From contig NZ_PPPD01000001.1 of the NCBI RefSeq assembly GCF_002901445.1, positions 620,001 to 684,000 of the forward strand: 64,000 nt of DNA, in the 5' to 3' direction. This stretch comes from Deinococcus koreensis. GTDB taxonomy: Bacteria > Deinococcota > Deinococci > Deinococcales > Deinococcaceae. Below the pieces are notes generated by a model. That model was given only the letters and a program-made list of their open reading frames with translations, did not search any database and was not told where the DNA came from. How positions within the stretch are numbered: the first letter of the stretch is position 1; each line of letters begins with the position of its first letter. The position numbers and the translations under genes were made by a program. Below, one piece after another: positions 47,473 through 59,296 of this stretch.

Positions 47473-49182
47473 ATGAGCATCCTGCCCGACTGGCGTATCC
47501 GCGAACTGGCACTCTCGGGCATGATCGACCCCTTCGAAGACCGGCTGGTTCGCACCGCCGAGAACGCCCAGGTGATCAGCTACGGGCTCAGCAGTTTTGG
47601 CTATGACCTGCGCTGCGCCGACGAGTGGAAGATCTTCACCAACGTGAACTCCGCCGTGGTCGATCCCAAGCACTTCGACGAGCGCTCCTTCGTGGACATC
47701 CAGGCGCCCGAGATCATCATTCCGCCGAACTCCTTCGCCCTGGCCCGCTCCCTGGAATACATGCGGATTCCGGACGACGTGATGGTCGTGGCGCTCGGAA
47801 AATCGACGTACGCACGGTGTTTTTCCGGCGACACGCGGGTGGCCCTGGCTGATGGCCGCTCACCGACCCTGGAGGAGATGGCGCGCGGCGCGCAGGAAGG
47901 CGAGCTGTACTTCGGCTACAGCATCGGCCCCCTCGGTCAGGTGCTGGTCACGGAACTGACCGCCCCCCGGTATATCGGCCGCGATTCGCTGCTGGAATTG
48001 ACGCTGGACACGGGTGAGACCATCCAGACCACCCCGGATCACGAGTTCCTGACCCGCGACGGGCGCATGGTGGCAGCCGGCGCGCTGACCCCCGGCGCCC
48101 CCTTGATGCCGCTGTACCGTTCGCTGCGCCGGGGCTACGAGATGACCTTCCAGCCCCTGACCGGGTACATGCTGGGCACCCACCGGATGGCCGACGAGTG
48201 GAACCTGCGCCACGGCGTCTACGAGTCCCAGCCGGGCACCCACCGCCACCACCTCGACGGCGACCGGCTCAACAACGCGCCCTGGAACATCACCCGTATG
48301 GAGGCCGGCGCCCATCTCCGGCTGCACAACGAGGTCACGTATGGCGAGGGCTTCCATCCGCAGGAACACGGCGCGGCCATCTCGGACGCCCTGACGAGAC
48401 TGCGCGAGAACGACGCGTGGTACGCGCGCTACCGGGCAGCCCAGGCCACGCGCGCCCAGGAGTTCTGGACGGGTGACCTGCACGCCGCCACCCGCGCCGA
48501 CCTGCTGCGCCGTCACCGTGAGCGCTGGACAGACGAGGAGCGGCAGGCGCAGCGGGAGCGGCTGGCCCGGTTCTGGGCCGACCACCCCCAGGCACGCGGG
48601 GTTCAGGGCGAACGTTCCCGTCAGGCCTGGCAGCGCGACGACGGCTCACGCCGCGCCGGACAGGCGAACCACGCCCGCACGTTGAAGCTGCGGGAGGACG
48701 TGACCGAGGCCAGCGTGCGCCGCGCCCTGGATCAGACCGGTTCCATCCGCGGCGCCGCCGGGCTGCTGGACGTGGATCGCAGCGCTTTCAGGCGCTTTCC
48801 CGACGTCCTGGCCGCCTTCCGTGGTCAGGCAGCGGACGCGGGTCGGCCGGTGGTGAACCATAAGGTTCTGAGCATCCGTGAACTGCCGGGTGACCATGAC
48901 GTGTACTGCCTGACCGTGCCCGAGGCCGGGAATTTCGCCTTGGAGGCGGGCGTTTTCGTCTCCAACTGCGGCATCGTCGCCAACGTCACGCCGCTGGAGC
49001 CCGGCTGGGAGGGCCACGTCACGCTGGAGTTCAGCAACACGACGCCCCTGCCCGCCAAGATGTACGCCTTCGAGGGCTGCGTGCAGCTCCTGTTCTTCCA
49101 GGGCGAACGCCCCGAAGTGACGTACGGCGACCGCCAGGGCAAGTACCAGGGCCAGCGCGGCGTGACTCTCCCCCGGCTCTGA
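47473..49182 (+). CDS. dcd: dCTP deaminase containing an intein
   Basis: 569-residue precursor. Residues 1-115 and 500-569 together make a 186-residue Dcd: [33 protein letters not shown], the catalytic GKSTYAR (S111, R115) and [20 protein letters not shown] with the catalytic Glu (E136 after splicing). It deaminates dCTP to dUTP for thymidylate synthesis. The two halves are separated by a 383-residue in-frame intein inserted between R115 and the following Cys. The ATG at 47473 is set by the -10 spacing; the frame is open far upstream but overlaps the divergent gene. Confidence 0.95.
   Translation: MSILPDWRIRELALSGMIDPFEDRLVRTAENAQVISYGLSSFGYDLRCADEWKIFTNVNSAVVDPKHFDERSFVDIQAPEIIIPPNSFALARSLEYMRIPDDVMVVALGKSTYARCFSGDTRVALADGRSPTLEEMARGAQEGELYFGYSIGPLGQVLVTELTAPRYIGRDSLLELTLDTGETIQTTPDHEFLTRDGRMVAAGALTPGAPLMPLYRSLRRGYEMTFQPLTGYMLGTHRMADEWNLRHGVYESQPGTHRHHLDGDRLNNAPWNITRMEAGAHLRLHNEVTYGEGFHPQEHGAAISDALTRLRENDAWYARYRAAQATRAQEFWTGDLHAATRADLLRRHRERWTDEERQAQRERLARFWADHPQARGVQGERSRQAWQRDDGSRRAGQANHARTLKLREDVTEASVRRALDQTGSIRGAAGLLDVDRSAFRRFPDVLAAFRGQAADAGRPVVNHKVLSIRELPGDHDVYCLTVPEAGNFALEAGVFVSNCGIVANVTPLEPGWEGHVTLEFSNTTPLPAKMYAFEGCVQLLFFQGERPEVTYGDRQGKYQGQRGVTLPRL
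47818..48966 (+). other. Dcd intein with HNH homing-endonuclease region
   Basis: 383 residues. Splicing block A is [13 protein letters not shown] (C1), block B is TPDH (187-190 of the precursor), block F is [15 protein letters not shown] and block G is GVFVSN followed by Cys of the C-extein. The position before the final Asn is Ser, not the usual His. Residues 257-286 form an HNH motif ([22 protein letters not shown]). A linker rich in Arg/Gln (about 330-400) and a helix-turn-helix-like stretch [20 protein letters not shown] follow. Predicted to self-splice and to home at DNA level. Confidence 0.92.
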
Positions 49183-49213
49183 CCGGGCGGTTGAGCGGGC
49201 CTTCATCTCTGAA

Positions 49214-49229
49214 CACTGTGTCAACAGTG
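49214..49229. promoter_or_regulatory. Small palindrome upstream of the 72-residue gene
   Basis: CACTGT GTCA ACAGTG: 6-bp arms with a 4-nt spacer, 40 nt before the gene. It could be an operator; no regulator is suggested. Confidence 0.35.
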
Positions 49230-49269
49230 CCGGAGTGAATCCGGGAGCGTCACCTGTCAGCGTGGGCAC

Positions 49270-49488
49270 ATGCCGGACAAAGACGACAAGAACAAGGGCC
49301 ACACCAGCCAGCCGCAGGACTACGACCGCAACAAGAAGGAAGTGCACGAGATCGAGCACGACAACAAGCCTTCCCTGAAGGGCGCCAACGACCGCGAGGC
49401 CAACGCGCCCCGTAACAACGACGATGGCCTGAGCCGCAAGGAACTGAAAGACCGCGAGGAAGCCCGGAGCGTGCCGACCAGCAAGTAA
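49270..49488 (+). CDS. Small hydrophilic, probably disordered protein
   Basis: 72 residues, nearly all charged or polar (MPDKDDKNKGHTSQPQDYDR at the start, LSRKELKDREEARSVPTSK at the end), with no hydrophobic core and no cysteine. Such hydrophilins are often associated with desiccation tolerance, but no specific family is recognised here. No good Shine-Dalgarno is seen. Confidence 0.65.
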   Translation: MPDKDDKNKGHTSQPQDYDRNKKEVHEIEHDNKPSLKGANDREANAPRNNDDGLSRKELKDREEARSVPTSK

Positions 49489-49577
49489 GACCAGGACGCT
49501 CTTGAAAGGTCGAGGCTGATTCGCTCAGCCCCGGCCTCTCGTCGTGACGGCGCTGGCCGGGTGGCCTGGAGGTGAGC

Positions 49578-49946
49578 ATGGAACCGAAGCGTCCCTCCTG
49601 GGGCCTCGTCGCTCTGTCTGCACTGTTCGTGCTGGCGGGCAGCCTCCACTTTCTCCGGCCCGAGGTCTTCGATGGGGTCGTGCCGCCCGGCACACCGATG
49701 TCGGCCCGTACGGCCACGCTGCTCAGCGGCGCCGCCGAAATCCTGGGCGGCCTGGGCCTGCTGTACCCAGGAACCCGACCGGCCGCCCGCTGGGGACTGC
49801 TGGCGCTGCTGATCGCCGTGTTTCCAGCAAACGTCTTCATGGCGCAGCAGCCGGAGAAATTCGGGCTGCCCGCCTGGGCGCTCTGGACCCGCCTGCCGCT
49901 CCAGCCCCTGCTGATGTGGGCGGTGTGGCGGGCGGGCCGGCGCTGA
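49578..49946 (+). CDS. DoxX-like membrane protein
   Basis: 122 residues with four membrane helices. LAGSLHFLRPEVFDGVVPPG and LSGAAEILGGLGLLYPGTRP match DoxX-like small membrane proteins. GGAGGTGA precedes the ATG at 49578; a GTG at 49572 is an alternative start. Function unknown. Confidence 0.8.
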   Translation: MEPKRPSWGLVALSALFVLAGSLHFLRPEVFDGVVPPGTPMSARTATLLSGAAEILGGLGLLYPGTRPAARWGLLALLIAVFPANVFMAQQPEKFGLPAWALWTRLPLQPLLMWAVWRAGRR

Positions 49947-49964
49947 ACCGACAGGAAGCGCGGC

Positions 49965-50996
49965 TCAGCGCACGGTGTCACCATCGTCGCTGTCGTCCTC
50001 GTCCGAGTCGAAATCATCGTCAGGGGAGGCCGGGTCGTTGTCGCTGTCGTCCCAGTCGCGGCCCATGCTGGTGCGGCGCAGGTCGTCGCGCGGGGCACTC
50101 AGGCGCTCCTCGCCCTCGTCGTCGCCGCTCAGCACGGCCTGGGCGCGGGCGAGCACCGGCAGGTCGGCCGGGCTGGTCTCGTAGCGCTCGGCCAGATACG
50201 CCGCCACCCAGGCGCCAAAGTACCACAGGGCCAGCTGCGCCGGATACCCCACCGCGCCCTGCGGGTAGGGCACGTGGATGATCTCGTCGATGCGGCTTTC
50301 CAGGATCTCGCGGGTGAGCTGCAGGGTCTCGTCGGCGTCGCCCAGGATCAGCGCCACCCGGGCGTCGCCCTGCTCGTGGCGGGCCTCGAAGGCGCCGGTG
50401 CTGAGGGCCAGGGGATCGCCCAGCAGCGGCACCGCCAGCGTCTTGGCGATCCGCGCGAGCAGCTGCTGCCAGGCGTGGGGCAGGGCCTCGGCGTCGGGGG
50501 CGGCCAGCAGCAGGGGCAGGCGGCCCCACAGGCTCCAGGCCAGGTCGCGGGCGGGGTTGTTCTCGGTCACGTGCGGGGCGCAGCGGGCCGCCAGATCAGC
50601 GATCAGGGCGTCGGCGGCCTGGGCGTCCCCGGCATGACCGCTGGCGTGGGCCAGGTACTGCGCGAAGTGGTAGGTGGCGAGCGGGCCGCCCGGCATCAGC
50701 ACGTTGATCTCCTCGGGGGCGCCCCCGGTACTGACATGCCGCACGCTGGCGCCTGCCACCTCGGCCAGATCGGCGTAGTCGGTCGCGGCGGCGCGGGCGT
50801 CGGGGCTGCTCAGCACGAACTGGGTGCCGCTGCGGGCCAGCACGCCGGGCACCAGGGTCTGCCCCAGGTGCGCGGCCAGGGTGCCCTCGCCTGCCCCCAC
50901 CAGGCCGTAGGGGCCGCTTTCCGGGCGGGTGGGGCCGGCATAGGAGCCGCTCAGGGTTTCGAGCAGGCTGAGCAGATTGAAGGTCGGTGCAGTCAT
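49965..50996 (-). CDS. SIS-domain phosphosugar isomerase-like protein
   Basis: 343 residues. The C-terminal half resembles the phosphoglucose/phosphomannose isomerase family (NNPARDLAWSLWGRLPLLLA, with GDADETLQLTREILESRI and an Ile/Pro-rich end), and the N-terminal half has a degenerate SIS fold (FVLSSPDARAAATDYADLAE). Active-site residues could not be placed, so activity is uncertain. A very acidic tail (residues 300-343, many Asp/Glu/Ser) is unusual. TACCCT lies 7 nt before the ATG, although GGAGGGT in the gap could also serve as a ribosome-binding site. Confidence 0.65.
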   Translation of the reverse strand: MTAPTFNLLSLLETLSGSYAGPTRPESGPYGLVGAGEGTLAAHLGQTLVPGVLARSGTQFVLSSPDARAAATDYADLAEVAGASVRHVSTGGAPEEINVLMPGGPLATYHFAQYLAHASGHAGDAQAADALIADLAARCAPHVTENNPARDLAWSLWGRLPLLLAAPDAEALPHAWQQLLARIAKTLAVPLLGDPLALSTGAFEARHEQGDARVALILGDADETLQLTREILESRIDEIIHVPYPQGAVGYPAQLALWYFGAWVAAYLAERYETSPADLPVLARAQAVLSGDDEGEERLSAPRDDLRRTSMGRDWDDSDNDPASPDDDFDSDEDDSDDGDTVR

Positions 50997-51155
50997 ACCC
51001 TCCAGGGTACAGGCTCAGGGCCGCCGCCCTGCCCAGAGCACAGACCAAAATCACGCTTGGAACGCGATTTTCGGCTTCACGCCCGTTTAACCTTGCGTGC
51101 TAGAATCCTGCGCGTGTCTTTCGGAAGCCGGCCTCACCGTGTCAGCAGCAACGCA

Positions 51156-51179
51156 AACACCACCCCGCAGGGTGGCGTT
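51156..51179 (-). terminator. Hairpin after tRNA-Arg
   Basis: A 10-bp stem AACGCCACCC / GGGTGGTGTT with a 4-nt loop on the minus strand, 6 nt beyond the tRNA 3' end; followed by TGCGTT only. Probable tRNA terminator. Confidence 0.5.
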
Positions 51180-51184
51180 GAGGG

Positions 51185-51261
51185 TGGTGCACTCGACTGG
51201 GCTCGAACCAGCGACCTTTGGCTTCGGAGGCCAACGCTCTATCCAGCTGAGCTACGAGTGC
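51185..51261 (-). tRNA. tRNA-Arg (anticodon CCG)
   Basis: 77 nt, folded by eye. Acceptor GCACTCG / CGAGTGC, D arm TAGCTCAGCTGGATAGAGC, anticodon arm TTGGC-CTCCGAA-GCCAA with CCG, T arm GGTTCGAGCC, discriminator A and an encoded CCA. It reads CGG, a common codon in this GC-rich genome. Confidence 0.95.
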
Positions 51262-51346
51262 GGAGTCGGTCAGCACACAGTCGATCAGTTCAGAACCGAC
51301 CAGTGCAGAGCCCAGATACCCTAGCACCTGGTATGAAGGAGATCAA

Positions 51347-53269
51347 GTGAAAAGAAAACCTCTCGTGAACGGCCTGCTGATCCTGCTGGCCCTCCTGCTG
51401 GTGGCCGGCATGGCCTACCAGTTCACGCCCAATGTCGGCTCACTGTTCAACAGCGGCCCCAAGGGCACCCCCGCCCTGAGCGTGAACGGCACGACCGTGA
51501 CCGTAGAAGCCCTGGAGGAAGCCCGCCGGGGCAACCCGGTGCTGAGCAGCACGGACACCGGCGTGCTGGGCGACGACTTCAAGACGGTCGTGGTGCAGGG
51601 CAAGGTGCGCGAAACGCTGATCTCTCAGGCGGTCAAGGACATCCGGATCAGCCGGGACGAGGTGAACACGGAAGTCACCAAGATCCGCGAACAGAACGAC
51701 CTGAAGGACAACAAGAAGTGGACGGACGCGCTGCAGAGCCGGGGCTTCACGGACTCCTCGTTCCGCGAGCAGGTGCGGGTGGGCCTGGCCTACCAGCGCA
51801 AGCTCGACGAGCTGAAGAAGGCCGTGCCCGCCGCCACCGAGGCCGAGGCGAAGCAGTACTACGACCTCAACCCCCAGGCCTTCCAGAGCGACGCGCGCAT
51901 CGTGGGCCGTCAGATCGTGGTGACCGACAAGGCCAAAGCCGCCGCGCTGCTCGCGCAGGTGAGGGCTGGGGCGGACTTCGCCAAGCTGGCGGGTGAGAAC
52001 AACGCCGCCGCCGACTTCAAGGATCGCGGCGGGGCGCTGGGCCCCATCGAGAACGGCGCTCCCCGCCCGGTCGCGCAGGTCGCCCTGCCCACCGAGGTCG
52101 GCCCGGCCGCCTTCGCCCTGAAAGACGGCGGCGTGACCGACGTGATTCCCTCGGGCGGCAAGTTCTACATCGTGAAGGTCGAGAAGACCCTGGCGCCCGC
52201 CGTGAAACCCTTCGCCGAGGCCAAGGCCGACGCGGTCACCGCCGTGAGCGAGCAGAAGAAGAACGCGGCGCTGGAAGCCTGGATCAGCGGGCTGGAAAAG
52301 GACGTCAAGATCGAGTACAAGGATCCGAACTGGAAGGTCGAGAACCCCACGGTCGCCACCGTGGGCGGCCAGAACATCCCGTACTCGGCCGTGCTGGAGC
52401 AGGTCGTGGGCAACCAGCAGTTCTCGCAGCTGCTGCAGCAGGTGCCGCCTGAGCAGGCCGCCGGGCTGGTCAACGGCATCCTCAAGCCGCAGGTGGTCGA
52501 GCAGCTGATCCAGGGCTACGCCGCACCCACCCTGGCCCAGCGCCTGAAGCTGAACGTGGTCGGCAGCCGCCAGGAGATCACCGCCGCGCTGGCCGCCTAC
52601 GGAGCCCGCGACGTGAAGGTCACGGACGCCGATATCCAGGCCTATTACGACCAGAACAGGGCGCAGTTCCAGACCCCGGCCAGCGCCACGGTGGCCGAGG
52701 CCAGCTTCAAGGATCAGCAGAAGGCGCTGGCCTTCCGCACGGGCTGGAACGGCAGCGGCAGCTTTACCACCGCCGCCGCCAAGGCCGGCGGCACGGTGAG
52801 CGAGCGCGGCGCCGTGAGCGCCGGCGACGGCAAGCTGAGCGAGGAACTGAACGCCGCCGCCTTCAGCGCGAAGGCCCTGCGCGACGCAGGCGAGGGCAGC
52901 CTGAGCGATGTGGTGAAGGTCGGCGACCGCTTCTCGGTGCTGTACCTGACCGATCTGAAGGCCGCCGTGAACCAGCCGCTCAGCGCCGTGCGCTCCCAGA
53001 TCGAGACGCAGGTGCTGGGCAGCAAGAAGCAGGAGGCCGGGCAGAAGTTCCTGACCACCGAGGTCGCCACCCTGAAGCCCGTGAACAGGCTCAAGGAAGT
53101 GCTGGCCGCGCAGGAGAAGCGCGTGGCCGCCGCCGCGCCGAAAGCCGCGACGCCTCCGGCCGGCACGGGCACGGCGACGCCGGCGACCCCGGGCACGGGC
53201 GCCACGGGTGAGGGCGCGACCCCGCCGGCCTCCACGCCCGCGACCCCGGCCACTCCCGCCGACAGATGA
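51347..53269 (+). CDS. Membrane-anchored peptidyl-prolyl isomerase, SurA/PpiD type
   Basis: 640 residues. One N-terminal membrane anchor (about residues 8-27), a SurA-N-like chaperone region, a parvulin domain (about 185-290: ARIVGRQIVVTDKAKAAALL, DRGGALGPIENG, FALKDGGVTDVIPSGGKFYI), and a second, weaker parvulin-like segment (about 430-570). The C-terminal 45 residues are Ala/Pro/Thr-rich. It should fold exported proteins at the outer face of the membrane. GTG start with AGGAGA 5 nt upstream. A terminator follows. Confidence 0.85.
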   Translation: MKRKPLVNGLLILLALLLVAGMAYQFTPNVGSLFNSGPKGTPALSVNGTTVTVEALEEARRGNPVLSSTDTGVLGDDFKTVVVQGKVRETLISQAVKDIRISRDEVNTEVTKIREQNDLKDNKKWTDALQSRGFTDSSFREQVRVGLAYQRKLDELKKAVPAATEAEAKQYYDLNPQAFQSDARIVGRQIVVTDKAKAAALLAQVRAGADFAKLAGENNAAADFKDRGGALGPIENGAPRPVAQVALPTEVGPAAFALKDGGVTDVIPSGGKFYIVKVEKTLAPAVKPFAEAKADAVTAVSEQKKNAALEAWISGLEKDVKIEYKDPNWKVENPTVATVGGQNIPYSAVLEQVVGNQQFSQLLQQVPPEQAAGLVNGILKPQVVEQLIQGYAAPTLAQRLKLNVVGSRQEITAALAAYGARDVKVTDADIQAYYDQNRAQFQTPASATVAEASFKDQQKALAFRTGWNGSGSFTTAAAKAGGTVSERGAVSAGDGKLSEELNAAAFSAKALRDAGEGSLSDVVKVGDRFSVLYLTDLKAAVNQPLSAVRSQIETQVLGSKKQEAGQKFLTTEVATLKPVNRLKEVLAAQEKRVAAAAPKAATPPAGTGTATPATPGTGATGEGATPPASTPATPATPADR

Positions 53270-53284
53270 GCCTCACCTCCCTTC

Positions 53285-53321
53285 AGGACGGCCCGGCGAA
53301 ATGCGGGCCGTCCTCTTCTTT
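53285..53321 (+). terminator. Terminator after the isomerase gene
   Basis: AGGACGGCCC / GGGCCGTCCT 10-bp stem (53285-53294, 53305-53314) followed by CTTCTTT. Confidence 0.8.
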
Positions 53322-53549
53322 GGTCTTTCTGCTCTCCGGTCTGACCCGTTCCGAGAGGCTCGTCGCGGCAGCTCCGACGCGTGACCGGCTCTGCACCCTG
53401 CTGCCCATAGCCCTGCCAACAGGCACACGGACGCCGCTACGTCCTGTCGTCCAGAAAGATCAATCTGATCGCCCTCTCTCCACCGAGCAACGCAACGACC
53501 CCGGACATGACTCTCCATACGGCCGCCCCGCCCTCCCCTGGCCGCCCGC

Positions 53550-53555
53550 TACAAT
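53550..53555 (+). promoter_or_regulatory. Leaderless -10 box of trpS
   Basis: TACAAT 7 nt before the GTG at 53563; no Shine-Dalgarno. Confidence 0.6.
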
Positions 53556-53562
53556 CCGCTGT

Positions 53563-54564
<1,002 letters not shown>

Positions 54565-54567
54565 CGC

Positions 54568-55359
54568 ATGACGGCCACGCCGCTTCCGGTGGGGATGAAG
54601 GACGGGATGGTGGCCGTCCCCGGCGCCCAGCGCGCCGGCCCAGAGCTGGCCAGCCCGCCCCACGCCTTCTCGGTCGAGCTGCCCGTGTTCCACGGCAGTC
54701 TGGCCGAACTGGCCTCGGCCCTGCGGACAGGCCGGATTCTGCCCACCGAGGTGCCCCTGCTGCGCCTGACACGCGAGGTGCTGGCCTGGGTCGAGGCGGT
54801 GGCCCAGCTGAACCAGCCGGAGCTGCTGCCGGCGCTGGCCACCGTGATCGCCGTGAAGGCCCGCCTGCTGCTGCCCCAGCCCGAACCGGACGACGACCCG
54901 GACGTGCAGGGCGACCTGCTGGACGAGGTGGTGGGCGGCGTCGAAGCCCTGGCCGAACTGGACGCCCTGGTGACCTTCCTGAGCGCCCGCCGCCGCGAGC
55001 GCGAGGGCCTGGTGCCCGCCCAGCCGGTGGCGGTCGATCTGCCGCGCCGCGAACGCCCCCGCAACCCGCAGGGCAGTCTGGCGCGGCTGGTGCGGGCGGC
55101 GCAGAACGCGGTGCGCCAGATCGAGGTGCCCCTGCTGGCCCGCGACCGCCTGACGCTGCAAGGCGCCCTGAACGCCCTGCGCTCCTTCGGCCTGCGCCTG
55201 CGCTCGTTCACCTTCCGGGGCATTCCCACCCAGGACTGGGGCGAGCGCACCACCTACTTCGCCGCGCTGCTGGAGGGAGTCAAGGAGGGCAGTTTCGAGG
55301 CCCGGCAGGACGAGGTCTACGGCGACATCGCCGTGACGTCGAACCTGAGCGAGGACTGA
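54568..55359 (+). CDS. scpA: Segregation and condensation protein A
   Basis: 263 residues, kleisin. PVFHGSLAELASALRTGRIL near the N-terminus, VIAVKARLLLP in the middle and a C-terminal winged-helix part with TTYFAALLEGVKEG. It bridges the SMC dimer in chromosome condensation. An acidic PEPDDDPDVQGDLLDE linker follows the middle helix. scpB is not adjacent. Confidence 0.9.
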   Translation: MTATPLPVGMKDGMVAVPGAQRAGPELASPPHAFSVELPVFHGSLAELASALRTGRILPTEVPLLRLTREVLAWVEAVAQLNQPELLPALATVIAVKARLLLPQPEPDDDPDVQGDLLDEVVGGVEALAELDALVTFLSARRREREGLVPAQPVAVDLPRRERPRNPQGSLARLVRAAQNAVRQIEVPLLARDRLTLQGALNALRSFGLRLRSFTFRGIPTQDWGERTTYFAALLEGVKEGSFEARQDEVYGDIAVTSNLSED

Positions 55360-55560
55360 TCCGGGGGAGGGGCGCGGTGGTCGCCCTGAGACCGCCACCC
55401 CCTCGTCATGCCGGGCGCAGCGAAGTCTCTCCCAGACGCTGTCCTTGAGAGCCTGCTCTGGGCTCAGGGGAATCCGGGTATCGGGCCGGCGCGACGTCGC
55501 CTCTATCCAGCATCCGGGGCGAGGCGTGGTCTGCTGGGGCGTGTCTCCCCTTCCCGCCGC

Positions 55561-56586
<1,026 letters not shown>

Positions 56587-56591
56587 CGCGC

Positions 56592-57344
<753 letters not shown>

Positions 57345-57351
57345 GCCCGGC

Positions 57352-57357
57352 ATCATA
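57352..57357 (-). promoter_or_regulatory. Leaderless -10 box deciding the phosphoesterase start
   Basis: TATGAT on the minus strand, 7 nt before GTG 57344; it contains the ATGs that a simple longest-frame call would choose. Confidence 0.6.
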
Positions 57358-57781
57358 GCGCCCGGCTGCGCCCCGTACCGGGGATATCCGGCAGTGGATC
57401 AGCGGGTGGGCCAGCGGGGGTATGCAGGCCTGCCGGGCGGGATCGGGGCACCCTTGACCCTGCCCTGGAGGCCCGCGTCCGAGCCACATCCCGACGGGCG
57501 CCGGGTGCCCCCGATCGGGGGCGCGGCCCACTCCAGACGGCCGGGTCTCCGGGGGCGGCCACCCCCCTCAGACGCCTGATGTGAAATGAGAAGAACCGGC
57601 ATCGGACACGGGATGGGACATAAGCGTCCAGTGCGAGGGCGAGCTTCGCCCGCTCCCCCCCTCTGCTTTGCAGCTTTTCAAGTTCCCAACCCTCCCTGCG
57701 AGCTGTCCCAGTCCCCCCCACGGAGGGAGGGAGGAAAAACGGCGATTGGGACAGCCTACGCTGTGATTCACATCACGCGTC
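57358..57781. other. Intergenic region with a CRP-like site
   Basis: No gene is seen. TGTGATTCACATCACG at 57762-57777 matches the CRP/FNR consensus TGTGA-N6-TCACA at 9 of 10 fixed positions, but it lies immediately downstream of the GNAT stop and about 400 nt from the phosphoesterase start, so its target is unclear. The rest is C/G-rich with GGGAGG runs. Confidence 0.4.
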
Positions 57782-58303
57782 TCAGGGCGCGGGCCGCCAC
57801 ATCCAGTCTTCCGCCAGGCTTCGTCCCTCCCGCCGAACGGCGTCCGGCTGCCGGCCCCAGCACTGGAAACCGTGGCGTTCGTACAGCCGCCGGGCGGCGG
57901 GCTGGGTCTCCATGACGGCCAGATGCAGCGAGGTCACGCCCGGCCAGCGGGACACGGACGCCAGGGCCGCCGCCATCAGCGCGTCGCCGCAGCCCCGGCC
58001 GCGGGCCCCTGGGGCCACCGAGACGCCGTACACGTTCACGCGGTGGGCCAGGATCGGCGCCGCCTCGCGGGCCAGGGTCAGCAGGCCCACCAGCCGGCCG
58101 TCCAGAACAGCCCCGAAGGTCACGGCCTGGGCGCTGGGGCGCAGGCGCGCGGCTAGATCCTCCAGCGGGCGCGCGGCGAACTCCTCGGCGGTGGTCAGGA
58201 AGGCCAGCGGATCGCGGCGCAGCGCGGCCAGCCGCACCTCCCGGTACTCCGGGGCGTCGGCGGCGTCCAGCACGCGAACCGCCACCGCTGAGCGATCAGC
58301 CAA
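57782..58303 (-). CDS. GNAT-family N-acetyltransferase
   Basis: 173 residues. The acetyl-CoA-binding motif A appears as [20 protein letters not shown], followed by [20 protein letters not shown] and [12 protein letters not shown]. Substrate unknown. It begins inside the last 8 nt of the nitrilase-family gene, so it is translated from the same message. Confidence 0.88.
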   Translation of the reverse strand: MADRSAVAVRVLDAADAPEYREVRLAALRRDPLAFLTTAEEFAARPLEDLAARLRPSAQAVTFGAVLDGRLVGLLTLAREAAPILAHRVNVYGVSVAPGARGRGCGDALMAAALASVSRWPGVTSLHLAVMETQPAARRLYERHGFQCWGRQPDAVRREGRSLAEDWMWRPAP

Positions 58304-59201
58304 GCGCGGGCACCCCGAGGTGCACGACCTCGGCGGACGTGGGGCGTTCCTGGCCCGCCACCCGGTCGCGCCAGTTCAGGACGTGGCCGTCCACCCGGAC
58401 ATGCCGGATCAGGCTCAGATCCAGTTCCGTGACCAGCCAGCCCGGCGTGTTCCACTCTCCCTGCGCGACGATCCCGTCCTCGGGCAGCCCATCGTCGGAG
58501 GGGGCGTAGATCCCGGCCCGGCCGTGGGCGTCCTCGACGGCGTAGGTCCAGGGCGCGTCGGCGATCAGGGGAGCGTGCAGGGCGTACAGCTGGTTTTCCA
58601 GGGCGCGGGCCATGCTGCCCACGCGCACCCGCGTGTAGCCGCGCGGCGACCCGGTGAAGCTGGGCACGACCAGCAGTTCGGCGCCGGCCTCGGCCATCCG
58701 GCGGGCGAGCAGGGGAAACTCCGAGTCGTAGCAAATCGCCACGCCGAAGCGCACGCCCGAGAGCTCGAAGACCCGCACCCCCTGGCCCGGCGAGATGTCC
58801 CACTCCTCGGCCTCGAAGCGGGTCATGAGCAGCTTGTCCTGAAAGCTGACCGAGCCGTCCGGGCCGAACACGTGGGCGCGGTTCACGAAGCCCGGCCCGG
58901 CCGCCACCGGCAGGCTGCCCGCCACGATACAGACGCCGTGCTCGCGCGCCAGCCGGGCGTGCAGCGAGAGGATGTCCGGCACGAAGGCCTGCAGGGCCGG
59001 CCGCATGGCCAGCACGTCGTGGTGCAGTTCCCGGGGCAGCAGGCTGACCAGTTCCAGTGCGGCGTATTCCGGGAACACCAGCAGCGTGGCGCCCTGAGAG
59101 GCCGCGTCCCTGACCCAGCCGCCGATCCTGGCCTCGTAGCCCGCCCAGTCCGGCAGGAACTCCACCCCATACGCCGCGACCGCCACCTTCACCACTGTCA
59201 T
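58296..59201 (-). CDS. Carbon-nitrogen hydrolase (nitrilase superfamily)
   Basis: 301 residues. Catalytic triad Glu45 ([10 protein letters not shown]), Lys123 ([12 protein letters not shown]) and Cys157 ([12 protein letters not shown]). The family cleaves amides or nitriles; the substrate is unknown. Downstream overlap with a GNAT gene suggests a paired detoxification or metabolite-repair role, which is inference. The message appears leaderless: TACACT lies 6 nt before the ATG. Confidence 0.92.
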   Translation of the reverse strand: MTVVKVAVAAYGVEFLPDWAGYEARIGGWVRDAASQGATLLVFPEYAALELVSLLPRELHHDVLAMRPALQAFVPDILSLHARLAREHGVCIVAGSLPVAAGPGFVNRAHVFGPDGSVSFQDKLLMTRFEAEEWDISPGQGVRVFELSGVRFGVAICYDSEFPLLARRMAEAGAELLVVPSFTGSPRGYTRVRVGSMARALENQLYALHAPLIADAPWTYAVEDAHGRAGIYAPSDDGLPEDGIVAQGEWNTPGWLVTELDLSLIRHVRVDGHVLNWRDRVAGQERPTSAEVVHLGVPALG

Positions 59202-59207
59202 GGACAG

Positions 59208-59213
59208 AGTGTA
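59208..59213 (-). promoter_or_regulatory. Leaderless -10 box of the nitrilase-family gene
   Basis: TACACT on the minus strand, 6 nt before the ATG at 59201. Confidence 0.6.
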
Positions 59214-59296
59214 GCGGCGGCGGCGGCACGGAGATCAGCCCGGCGGGGTGCTGCGGCCGCCCGCTCCTGCAGCCCGCCTGGGGTCAGCCCTGCACG

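Noticed and set aside
51114..51350. A protein frame running through the tRNA-Arg, possibly started by TAGAAT and GTG 51114
   Set aside because: Residues such as ARTSDLWLRRPTLYPAELR are the known spurious translation of a tRNA complement. The -10-like box may serve the downstream isomerase gene instead.
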